Source: Peptococcaceae bacterium (GTDB lineage: Bacteria; Bacillota; Desulfitobacteriia; Desulfitobacteriales; Desulfitobacteriaceae). Taken from it: a DNA stretch of 6,661 nucleotides. This document shows, piece after piece, positions 1 through 5,911 of this stretch (its first letter is position 1; the number at the start of each line of letters is the position of its first letter). Under the pieces are notes generated by a model. That model made no database searches. It was not told the DNA's origin and worked only from the letters and a program-made list of their open reading frames with translations. The position numbers were made by a program, and so were the translations under genes. The stretch lies in contig JAITOS010000163.1 in assembly GCA_031289815.1 (NCBI GenBank), forward strand, positions 1 through 6,661. Reading direction: 5' to 3'.

Positions 1-779
1 GTTTTCACTTCGGCGAGAGTGTAATTCCGCTGGATGTGCAGAACTTTGTTTTCCCAATCAACATCCGTCCATTTCAACGCTAACGCTTCGCCGATGCGTA
101 TGCCGGTACACAACATTAAAATGGGCGCCGCCCCTAAGCGATAGAGGGGTCCGCCGCTGGGGGACTGTTTTCCAAGCTGATCTATGAGCGCCCTGCACTC
201 GTTGGTGGTAAGCGGTCGCATCTCTTTTGGTTTGGGCAGTAACTCGTTTTTTTGTCCAGGGCAAGCTACTCCGAGCATCGGGCTTCTCACAATATCGCCC
301 TTAATCATCGCGCTTTTGAAGTAGGTGCCGAGAAGAGTGTGGGTTTGTTTAATAAGCCCATGAGAATACCCTTGATCTATTAAGCTGTGGATGACACTTT
401 GGCAGTGGTCGGACGTTACGTTGATAAGCGGTACTGTCCCAATATAGGGAGCGATATGATGCTCCATCAGACTGCGATAAAGCACATGAGTATTTTCGAC
501 GATTCTGAGTTTACGCACTTTTAGCCACTTTTGAAAATGTTCATCTACAGTTATTGTTCTGGATACATTTGGTTGAGGAGTGTCTGCCTCTTTTCGCATT
601 TCACGCAAAAACTTTTTCGCTTCACCTTCCGTCTTGGCGTACTTGGAGCGGCGATCCGGTTTCCCGTTGGGAAGTCTGCCGTATACATATCTGGCCTCCC
701 ACTTGCCTGATTTCTGATTGAACCTGATCGAACCGTCGCCCTTGTCTTGCCGTGGTTTTTGTGAAGTCGCCTTACTCAT
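1..779 (-). CDS. Tyrosine-type site-specific integrase, partial (3' end beyond left edge)
   Basis: This is a phage/ICE-type tyrosine recombinase that would catalyse integration and excision of a mobile element. The frame stays open from ATG (complement of 777-779) to base 1, giving 259 complete codons. A strong ribosome binding site, GGGGGAG (complement of 787-793), sits 7 nt upstream and fixes the start. Residues about 14-62 (GDGSIRFNQKSGKWEAR...) look like the N-terminal AP2-like arm-binding domain. Residues about 75-170 look like the SAM-like core-binding domain. The catalytic domain begins near residue 188, and LCTGIRIGEALALKW (223-237) carries the first catalytic arginine, R228. The remaining catalytic residues (HxxR, H/W and the tyrosine nucleophile) lie outside the window, so activity cannot be judged. 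The gene looks more AT-rich than lysC and the genes beyond it, which fits transfer. It diverges from lysC and probably marks the right end of an integrated element extending leftward. Confidence 0.93.
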   Translation of the reverse strand, partial: MSKATSQKPRQDKGDGSIRFNQKSGKWEARYVYGRLPNGKPDRRSKYAKTEGEAKKFLREMRKEADTPQPNVSRTITVDEHFQKWLKVRKLRIVENTHVLYRSLMEHHIAPYIGTVPLINVTSDHCQSVIHSLIDQGYSHGLIKQTHTLLGTYFKSAMIKGDIVRSPMLGVACPGQKNELLPKPKEMRPLTTNECRALIDQLGKQSPSGGPLYRLGAAPILMLCTGIRIGEALALKWTDVDWENKVLHIQRNYTLAEVK

Positions 780-867
780 GTTAAATCTCCCCCTTTAAAA
801 TTGGAAAAAATCTTTAGCAAAACCAGTATGCCAGAAGTCGATAAAGCCATAGTTTTTTACCGCGAAG

Positions 868-887
868 TACCCCTTGTTTTACCCCTT
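868..887. repeat. Tandem direct repeat TACCCCTT, candidate integrase arm-type sites
   Basis: TACCCCTT occurs at 868-875 and again at 880-887, a period of 12 bases, roughly one helical turn. On the other strand these read AAGGGGTA twice. The pair lies about 90-110 bases upstream of the integrase start. Short, helically phased direct repeats beside an integrase gene are the usual form of arm-type binding sites for recombinases with an N-terminal AP2-like domain, as this one appears to have. The repeat is seen directly; the role is inferred. Confidence 0.45.
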
Positions 888-968
888 ATCCAGCAGGAAC
901 TGACCAGATTAAACCCTAATAAATGGGATATATAGAAACAAACGGTCGTTCGTTCGAGAGCAATTAAT

Positions 969-997
969 TTGACATCTTCATACATCCCAAGTAAGAT
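969..997 (+). promoter_or_regulatory. Candidate sigma-A promoter upstream of a terminator-like hairpin
   Basis: A perfect TTGACA at 969-974 is followed after 17 bases by TAAGAT at 992-997, which matches 4 of 6 positions of TATAAT. Transcription would start near 1004 and meet the hairpin at 1012-1051 almost at once. It could be an element-end promoter, a relic of the gene arrangement before insertion, or chance in AT-rich DNA. Confidence 0.33.
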
Positions 998-1011
998 GAG
1001 AGAGTAAAATA

Positions 1012-1051
1012 AAAAGCCAAAATCCCGGTAATAAAGGGGTTTGTGGCTTTT
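1012..1051. terminator. Imperfect inverted repeat, probable bidirectional terminator
   Basis: The arms 1012-1026 and 1037-1051 pair as AAAAGCCA with TGGCTTTT, then AA with TT, then CCC with GGG. Two internal mismatches (1020/1043 and 1023/1040) and a 10-base loop complete a stem of about 13 pairs. On the minus strand the stem runs into TTTTTATTTT, a good U-tract. On the plus strand it ends in TTTTAAT. No gene in the window obviously ends here. It may be the terminator of a chromosomal gene now separated from lysC by the inserted element, or an insulator at the element end. Confidence 0.55.
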
Positions 1052-1117
1052 AATCACGGTGGAGCGGGCAAACCAGATGAGTGATTGTGAGCTATCACCT
1101 CTTGTGTTTTGGCGATG

Positions 1118-1145
1118 TTGACAAATCTCCATCGGATTGTATAAT
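1118..1145 (+). promoter_or_regulatory. lysC promoter, consensus sigma-A
   Basis: TTGACA (1118-1123) and TATAAT (1140-1145) are both perfect matches, with a 16-base spacer. Transcription should start near 1152, giving a leader of only about 55 nt before the GTG at 1208. That is too short for a lysine (L-box) riboswitch, which regulates lysC in many Bacillota, and no such fold is visible. Control at this promoter would therefore need a protein factor or be constitutive, with feedback acting on the enzyme. Confidence 0.88.
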
Positions 1146-1207
1146 ATTAGATATTTATTTTTTCATTTAGCTCTATCTTGCTGAATAATCAGAAAGGTGG
1201 TTCTTCC

Positions 1208-2416
1208 GTGTTAATAGTACAAAAGTATGGCGGTTCATCGGTAGCAAACGCAGAACGTATTCAACGAGTGGCCCGCAGAGTAGCTGATTCTCATCAGGAA
1301 AATCAGCAGATGGTGGTCGTCGTCTCGGCTATGGGGGATACGACGGATGAATTAATCGATTTAATACATCAACTGTCGCCGCAGCCGTCAGAGAGAGAGA
1401 CGGACGTGATCCTTTCTACCGGAGAGCAGGTTTCGATGGCTCTGTTGGCGATCGCCTTAGAGGCGCTGGGACGGCCTGCCGTTTCTTTTACCGGGGCGCA
1501 AGCGGGAATTCTGACCGACAACGCTCACGGGAAAGCCCGGATCTTTGAAATTAACGCTCAGCGTATACAAGAAGAGCTTCAGCAGGGGAAGATCGTCATT
1601 GTCGCCGGCTTTCAGGGAATGAGTCAGGAAGGGCATATTACGACCTTGGGCCGGGGCGGCTCAGATACGACGGCGGTGGCGCTGGCGGCGGCGCTGAAAG
1701 CGGACGTCTGTGAAATTTATACGGATGTTGACGGCGTGTACACGACGGATCCCCGTATCGTCCCGGAAGCGCGTAAATTAGAGGTCATTTCCTTTGATGA
1801 AATGCTGGAAATGGCCAGCCTGGGGGCGGGAGTATTGCATCCGCGCTCGGTGGAATTGGCCAAAAAATATCAGATGCCCATTCATGTACGCTCCAGCTTT
1901 AACCGGAATGAAGGAACGATGGTCAAGGAGGTAGAAAATATGGAACGCTCAATCGCGGTTACAGGGGTGGCCTATGATGTGAACGTAGCGAAAATCGGGG
2001 TGTATGATCTCTATGATCAGCCGGGGATCGCTTATAAGCTCTTTAAAACATTAAGTGAAAAAAAAGTGAATGTGGACATGATCGTCCAGAGCGCTACGCG
2101 CAATCGGCTGAATGATATCGCCTTTACCTGTTCGCAAGCGGATTTGCCGAAGGCGCTGGAGATTGTGGAGACGCTTCTGCCGGAGGTAGGCGCAACTTCT
2201 TTTTCCAGTGACGACAGCGTAGCGAAGGTTTCCATCGTCGGCGCGGGGATGGTGAGCAACCCAGGCGTGGCGGCGAGTATGTTTGAAACCCTGGTCGATG
2301 AAGGGATCAATATTGAAATGATCAGTACCTCCGAGATCAAGGTATCCTGCATTATCAAGGCGGACGCGATTAAAACAGCGGTTCAGGCCCTGCATAAAAA
2401 ATTCAATTTGGCGTAA
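1208..2416 (+). CDS. lysC: Aspartate kinase (aspartokinase), lysine-sensitive type
   Basis: This cytoplasmic enzyme phosphorylates L-aspartate with ATP, the first committed step toward lysine/diaminopimelate, threonine and methionine. The protein has 402 residues, the usual length for monofunctional bacterial aspartokinases. The amino-acid-kinase domain shows KYGGSS (6-11), STGE (70-73), GFQG (134-137), GRGGSD (148-153) and TDVDGVYTTDPR (172-183). Two ACT regulatory domains follow at about 262-320 and 340-402, the latter containing TSEIKVSCII. I chose the GTG at 1208 because AAAGGTGG (1193-1200) lies 7 nt upstream and the protein then begins MLIVQKYGGSS, as family members do. A TTG at 1178 would add 10 atypical residues and include the ribosome binding site. 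The ACT domains suggest allosteric feedback, most likely by lysine, though ligand specificity cannot be read with certainty. No terminator is evident before the phosphoesterase gene 59 bases downstream. Confidence 0.97.
   Translation: MLIVQKYGGSSVANAERIQRVARRVADSHQENQQMVVVVSAMGDTTDELIDLIHQLSPQPSERETDVILSTGEQVSMALLAIALEALGRPAVSFTGAQAGILTDNAHGKARIFEINAQRIQEELQQGKIVIVAGFQGMSQEGHITTLGRGGSDTTAVALAAALKADVCEIYTDVDGVYTTDPRIVPEARKLEVISFDEMLEMASLGAGVLHPRSVELAKKYQMPIHVRSSFNRNEGTMVKEVENMERSIAVTGVAYDVNVAKIGVYDLYDQPGIAYKLFKTLSEKKVNVDMIVQSATRNRLNDIAFTCSQADLPKALEIVETLLPEVGATSFSSDDSVAKVSIVGAGMVSNPGVAASMFETLVDEGINIEMISTSEIKVSCIIKADAIKTAVQALHKKFNLA
1940..2416 (+). CDS. lysC: Aspartokinase beta subunit from an internal in-frame start
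   Basis: A perfect AAGGAGG at 1925-1931 lies 8 nt before an in-frame ATG at 1940-1942 (Met245 of the full protein). It would produce a 158-residue protein beginning MERSIAVTG and made only of the two ACT domains. B. subtilis aspartokinase II (LysC) and Corynebacterium aspartokinase are known to make just such a beta subunit from an internal start, forming an alpha2beta2 enzyme. The position, at the linker between the kinase and ACT domains, matches that arrangement. The site is seen directly; its use is inferred by analogy. Confidence 0.75.
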   Translation: MERSIAVTGVAYDVNVAKIGVYDLYDQPGIAYKLFKTLSEKKVNVDMIVQSATRNRLNDIAFTCSQADLPKALEIVETLLPEVGATSFSSDDSVAKVSIVGAGMVSNPGVAASMFETLVDEGINIEMISTSEIKVSCIIKADAIKTAVQALHKKFNLA

Positions 2417-2475
2417 GGCAAAGAAGGCGGAAAGAAAAGCGCGGCAAATGACGCAGGAAGAGAGATTGACATAGA

Positions 2476-3624
2476 GTGATGTTTTATCTGATGGTATTGG
2501 TGGCGCTCGTTCTTTACGGCGGTTTGAACTATTATGTCGGCTTACGCGGCTGGCAAATCCTCGTCGGCTTCCTGCCGCTGCTGAACAGCAAGGTCTATTG
2601 GGTGCTGTTCTGGCTGATTGCCTTTTCCTATATCATCGGGCAGTTGAGCGGGAGCTTTCTCCCGGAAACGATCCGGCGGATCTTCAGCGTGGCGGGGGCG
2701 TACTGGCTGGGCGTTCTGTTTTATTCATTCCTGCTGTTGCTGGCGCTGGACGTCGTTCGTTTAGCGGCGCGAGTACTTCATCTTTGGCCAAAAGAAATAG
2801 CGCCGGTCCTCGCCCGCAGTGCGGGAGCGGCGGTGCTGCTGGTGGTGGCGGCTGTGGTGCTGTACGGCGTGTGGAACGCCCGACAGCCGCGGATCACGGG
2901 CTATGAGCTCCAGCTCGGCAAGAAGGCCGGGTCGCTGGAAAGCCTGAACATCATTGTGGCGGCGGATATTCACTTGGGAACTCTGACCCGCTCCGGTTAT
3001 GTCGAAGATTTTGTAAACGGGGTCAACCAGCAAACCCCGGACATCGTTTTTCTGGTCGGGGATATCGTCGAAAAGCTGGAGCCGCGCATTGAAGAGGAAA
3101 TCGCCGCTTATTTCCCCCTGATCCAATCGAAGTACGGAACTTACGCGGTTCTGGGAAATCACGAGTACATCGACGGCCATCCGGAGGAAATCAGCCGACA
3201 TTTAAGCGCGGCGGGCGTGAAAGTGCTGCGCGATGAAACGGTTCGGATCGGGGATGAATTTTACCTGATTGGCCGGGATGATCTGGCAAACGCCCGCTCT
3301 GGGTCAGTGAAGGATTTAGCGGCCCTGATGCCGACGGCTCAAAACGAAAACGAGCAAAACCTGCCGGTCATCGTCCTGGATCACCAGCCGTCGCGCTTAA
3401 ATGAAGCCGCCGCGCTGGGCGCAGATCTGCAATTTTCCGGCCATACACATCATGGGCAGCTGTTTCCCATTCAGTATCTTACGCGCAGGATCTTTGAAAA
3501 CGATTACGGCTATCTGCAAAAAGGGGATCTCCACAGTATTGTTACCTCCGGGTATGGCACCTGGGGCCCGCCGTTAAGGGTGGGGAACCATCCGGAATTA
3601 GTGAGGGTCATCCTGCGTTTTTAG
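2476..3624 (+). CDS. Membrane-anchored calcineurin-like metallophosphoesterase, YkuE/YaeI-like
   Basis: The 382-residue protein starts with about four hydrophobic segments (roughly 2-22, 40-58, 72-96 and 115-133), followed by a metallophosphoesterase domain from about 155 to the end. All metal-binding blocks of the family are present: DIH (164-166), GD (195-196), GNHE (227-230), His303 in LDHQP, and GHTHHG (322-327). This suggests an intact two-metal phosphohydrolase held at the membrane. Relatives include YkuE-type enzymes, and Chlamydia LpxG (UDP-2,3-diacylglucosamine hydrolase) belongs to the same broad group. Substrate cannot be inferred from sequence alone. The start is either GTG 2476 or ATG 2479; only a weak purine-rich ribosome binding site (AGGAAGAGAGA, 2455-2465) precedes them. 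Numbering here uses GTG as residue 1. The gene follows lysC by 59 bases and may be co-transcribed, although no metabolic link is obvious. Its TAG stop abuts the htpG stop on the other strand. Confidence 0.93.
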   Translation: MMFYLMVLVALVLYGGLNYYVGLRGWQILVGFLPLLNSKVYWVLFWLIAFSYIIGQLSGSFLPETIRRIFSVAGAYWLGVLFYSFLLLLALDVVRLAARVLHLWPKEIAPVLARSAGAAVLLVVAAVVLYGVWNARQPRITGYELQLGKKAGSLESLNIIVAADIHLGTLTRSGYVEDFVNGVNQQTPDIVFLVGDIVEKLEPRIEEEIAAYFPLIQSKYGTYAVLGNHEYIDGHPEEISRHLSAAGVKVLRDETVRIGDEFYLIGRDDLANARSGSVKDLAALMPTAQNENEQNLPVIVLDHQPSRLNEAAALGADLQFSGHTHHGQLFPIQYLTRRIFENDYGYLQKGDLHSIVTSGYGTWGPPLRVGNHPELVRVILRF

Positions 3625-5469
3625 TTAGCTCAGCGCTTTTTCCAGAATGGCGTTTAAGCGGTGAACCATGCCTCTGGGGTCGAGGATGAGACCGGCGGCG
3701 ATCTGCGCGTTTTCCAGCAGCTGTTCCGCGGCCATTTTGGCAAATTCCGCGTCGCTGGAGCGCAAGGCGTGCAAGCGCTGGATGATGGCGTGGCGGCCGT
3801 TGATTTCCAGGACGCCCGCTTCGATTCCAGGAGCATCCTTGTTGACCATCTGCATCATGCGCTGCATACTATAGGCGCTGTGCGGGTTTAAGACCAGGGC
3901 GGGGCTGTCTACCAAACGGGCGGAAGCGCGGACTTCCGTCACCTTTTCCTGTAAGGTTTCTTTCAGCCATTGAATCAGACTGTTCAGATCCTCTTCGCTG
4001 AGCGACTCTTTTTCGGCGGAGACGGGAGCTCCCGGCAAATTCAAATCGGTTTGGTCGGCGGAAAGGAGCTGTTTGCCGTCAAATTCTCCCACCAGGCTGA
4101 AGATATAGTCGTCGATGGGATCGTGGGTAAAGATGACTTCAATCTGCTGATCGCGGAAGGCTTCCAGGTAAGGGCTGGCGGCGATCGATTCCTTCGAGAG
4201 TCCGTTGATGTAATAAATGGCGGTTTGCTCCTCTTTCATCCGGCTCACATAATCGCTTAAAGACACGAATTCGTCCGCCGCTGTCTGGGAGGAATCAAAG
4301 CGCAGCAGCTTGACCAGGTCGTTGCGGTGCGTGAAATCGGAAGCGGCGCCTTCCTTGATAAACATACTGAATTTATCCCAAAACTCCTGATAGCGCTCCT
4401 TGTCATCGGTCGCCAGTTCCTCCAGCTGTTTTAACAACTGCTTGGTCACGACGCGGTTGATCTTGGAGACCAGGGCGCTGTCCTGCATCGTTTCCCGGGA
4501 GATATTGAGCGGTAATTCTTCGCTGTCAATAATGCCTTTCACAAAACGCAGCCATTCCGGTAGAATATCTTTCGCCTGCTCCATGATCAGTACTTTTTTG
4601 CAATAGACGTTGACGCCGGGTTCGGTGCGGCCAAAACCATAACGCTCAAAATTATCCCTGGGCAAGAACAGCAAGGAATGGATCGCCAGCGGCGCGTCCG
4701 CGGAAAAGTGCATACGCAGCAGCGGTTCGTCATGAGCGTTGGCGAGAAATTTATAAAACTCGGTGTATTCTTCATCGGGAATCTCGTTTTTGTTTTTGGT
4801 CCAGATGGCTTGGATGGTATTGACTTTGTCCCCGTTGAGCAGAATCGGGTAAGGGACAAAGCTGGAGTATTGCTTGATGATCCGGGTAATGGTTTCCGGC
4901 TCCCCGAACTGGAAGGCGTCGTCTTTCAGGGTCAGTACGATCTTAGTCCCGCGAGGATGACCCGGCGCCGCTTCAATCGTGTATTCGCCGATGCCGTCGG
5001 ATTCCCATACATAGCTTTCCTCCTCCGGCCGGTAAGAACGGGTATAGACGGTTACTTTCCGGGCGGCCATAAAGGCGGCGTAAAAACCGACGCCAAACTG
5101 GCCGATCAGGTTGACGTCATTGGACGCGCTTTCGGTAAGCCGCCGGATAAATTCTTTGGAGCCGGAGTGGGCGATGGTACCGAGATTTTTGACGAGCTCT
5201 TCCTGGGTCATGCCGATCCCGGTATCGGTAATCGTCAGGGTATGGGCGTCCTTATCCGCTTCGATCTGAATTTCCAGGGCGGATTCGGAGTCGGCGATTT
5301 CCTGTCCGGTGATTTGCAGGTAGCGGATTTTTTCTAAAGCGTCGGCGGCGTTGGAAATCAGTTCCCGCAAGAAAACTTCCCGCTCGGTATAAAGAGAATT
5401 TATCACAATGTCCAATAACTGTTTGACTTCTGTCTGGAATTCGTGTTTCTGGCTGGCGTTTACGTCCAT
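3625..5469 (-). CDS. htpG: Hsp90-family molecular chaperone HtpG
   Basis: HtpG is the bacterial cytosolic Hsp90, an ATP-driven homodimeric chaperone. The 614-residue protein has the normal length and three-domain order. The N-terminal GHKL ATPase domain has ELISNAAD (36-43), DTGIGM (82-87), GTIAHSG (97-103), GQFGVGFY (123-130) and GTKI (174-177). The middle domain has WTKNKNEI (223-230) and NISRETMQ (322-329), whose Arg325 corresponds to the conserved middle-domain arginine that contacts the ATP gamma-phosphate. The C-terminal dimerisation domain covers about 500-614. I chose the ATG at 5469 because GGGAGG (complement of 5479-5484) lies 9 nt upstream and the protein begins MDVNASQKHEFQTEVKQLL, as expected. 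A longer frame upstream would cross the promoter. No CIRCE element, and no convincing CtsR site, is visible. The TAA stop touches the stop of the convergent phosphoesterase gene. Confidence 0.98.
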   Translation of the reverse strand: MDVNASQKHEFQTEVKQLLDIVINSLYTEREVFLRELISNAADALEKIRYLQITGQEIADSESALEIQIEADKDAHTLTITDTGIGMTQEELVKNLGTIAHSGSKEFIRRLTESASNDVNLIGQFGVGFYAAFMAARKVTVYTRSYRPEEESYVWESDGIGEYTIEAAPGHPRGTKIVLTLKDDAFQFGEPETITRIIKQYSSFVPYPILLNGDKVNTIQAIWTKNKNEIPDEEYTEFYKFLANAHDEPLLRMHFSADAPLAIHSLLFLPRDNFERYGFGRTEPGVNVYCKKVLIMEQAKDILPEWLRFVKGIIDSEELPLNISRETMQDSALVSKINRVVTKQLLKQLEELATDDKERYQEFWDKFSMFIKEGAASDFTHRNDLVKLLRFDSSQTAADEFVSLSDYVSRMKEEQTAIYYINGLSKESIAASPYLEAFRDQQIEVIFTHDPIDDYIFSLVGEFDGKQLLSADQTDLNLPGAPVSAEKESLSEEDLNSLIQWLKETLQEKVTEVRASARLVDSPALVLNPHSAYSMQRMMQMVNKDAPGIEAGVLEINGRHAIIQRLHALRSSDAEFAKMAAEQLLENAQIAAGLILDPRGMVHRLNAILEKALS

Positions 5470-5527
5470 TGATGTGAACCTCCCTGATGAATTTTTTACG
5501 GCGTGAGCAGAACAATTGCCAAATATT

Positions 5528-5556
5528 ATTATAAAGACCCGGCGCTGTGAAGTCAA
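5528..5556 (-). promoter_or_regulatory. htpG promoter, sigma-A type
   Basis: Read on the minus strand, TTGACT (complement of 5551-5556) and TATAAT (complement of 5528-5533) are separated by 17 bases, giving an expected start near 5521 and a leader of about 50 nt. The -35 box shares bases 5555-5556 with the U-tract of the upstream coat-operon terminator. No heat-shock operator is apparent, which suggests housekeeping expression or control by another mechanism. Confidence 0.85.
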
Positions 5557-5593
5557 AAATAAAAAGAATCAATGCGCGCGGGCATTGATTCTT
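5555..5593 (-). terminator. Rho-independent terminator of the spore-coat operon
   Basis: A perfect 12-bp stem (5564-5575 with 5582-5593; core GAATCAATGC/GCATTGATTC) closes a 6-base GC loop. On the minus strand it is followed by TTTTTATTTTT within 5555-5565, counting the last stem bases. It lies about 21 bases past the stop of the CotF-like gene, so it ends the coat operon and shields htpG from read-through. Confidence 0.9.
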
Positions 5594-5614
5594 CGTAAGA
5601 CAAAGGAATACAGT

Positions 5615-5896
5615 CTATTGCATATGAGCGTCTTGCTGGATCTGGGCGCAACTCTGCCTGGTGCGGGTGAACTGCTCTGGAGGCGCGGCTTCAACCTTGT
5701 ACCAGCCTTTGGAATTCATGTAGTCATAGAGCAGTTTCTGATTTTGCAGCGATTTGGTCAGCATTTGCGTTAATTGACTGCGGACGTGGTTGTTGGCGCT
5801 TTCGGTAATGGCCGTGCATAATGAAGTGCAGATGAGTTTTAACTGGTATAATAAAGTACCGACGGCTTCTTTTTCAGATTGCAAGGGTTGTTGCAT
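5615..5896 (-). CDS. CotF-family spore coat protein
   Basis: This 93-residue protein resembles the Coat_F (CotF-like) domain, a compact helical, ferritin-like fold found in coat and coat-associated proteins of endospore formers. Visible features are a long helical region (about 8-60) with alternating hydrophobics, and the hallmark ending YDYMNSKGWY (57-66), followed by a short polar tail. Cysteines occur at 23, 27 and 83. A perfect AAGGAGG (complement of 5907-5913) lies 10 nt before the ATG and overlaps the stop codon of the preceding gene, which indicates an operon and probable translational coupling. Expression is expected in the mother cell during sporulation, but that is inferred from the family. 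It is followed closely by a strong terminator. Confidence 0.85.
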   Translation of the reverse strand: MQQPLQSEKEAVGTLLYQLKLICTSLCTAITESANNHVRSQLTQMLTKSLQNQKLLYDYMNSKGWYKVEAAPPEQFTRTRQSCAQIQQDAHMQ

Positions 5897-5911
5897 AAGA
5901 CGTAAACCTCC

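Larger units (their letters stand above)
780..1117. other. Gene-free integrase-lysC intergenic region, probable element/chromosome junction
   Basis: About 340 bases separate the divergent integrase and lysC genes. I found no credible coding region. A 91-codon minus-strand frame at 857-1132 has no ribosome binding site and overlaps the lysC promoter. The stretch is AT-rich. It contains a tandem TACCCCTT repeat (868-887), a promoter-like TTGACA/TAAGAT pair (969-997), a long imperfect hairpin (1012-1051) and a small palindrome (1081-1098). Integrase genes usually lie next to their attachment site, so one att site is expected here. No tRNA or tRNA 3' fragment is recognisable on either strand. The exact crossover core cannot be located without the other end of the element or an empty-site genome. 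Confidence 0.6.

Noticed and set aside
58..264. 68-codon frame inside the integrase region
   Set aside because: It is a shifted frame of the integrase, which itself is open across the whole stretch and shows the conserved TGIRIGEAL motif.
940..962. T-loop-like GTTCGTTCGA near the element end
   Set aside because: The flanking bases cannot form a T-stem and no CCA-bearing acceptor follows.
1040..1075. Possible tRNA 3' end (complement reads GCCCGCTCCA)
   Set aside because: No T-arm (GGTTCRA-type) or matching acceptor strand lies at the required distance, so it cannot be called a tRNA remnant.
857..1132. 91-codon minus-strand open frame between the integrase and lysC
   Set aside because: It has no ribosome binding site, contains the hairpin and the lysC -35 box, and shows no recognisable domain.
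4678..5337. 219-codon plus-strand frame antisense to htpG
   Set aside because: It is a codon-bias shadow of htpG, glycine/valine/phenylalanine-rich with no domain and no ribosome binding site.
5551..5570. Possible CtsR heat-shock operator upstream of htpG
   Set aside because: Only one degenerate heptamer-like half (AGTCAAA) is present; the second GGTCAAA repeat is missing. No CIRCE inverted repeat was found either.
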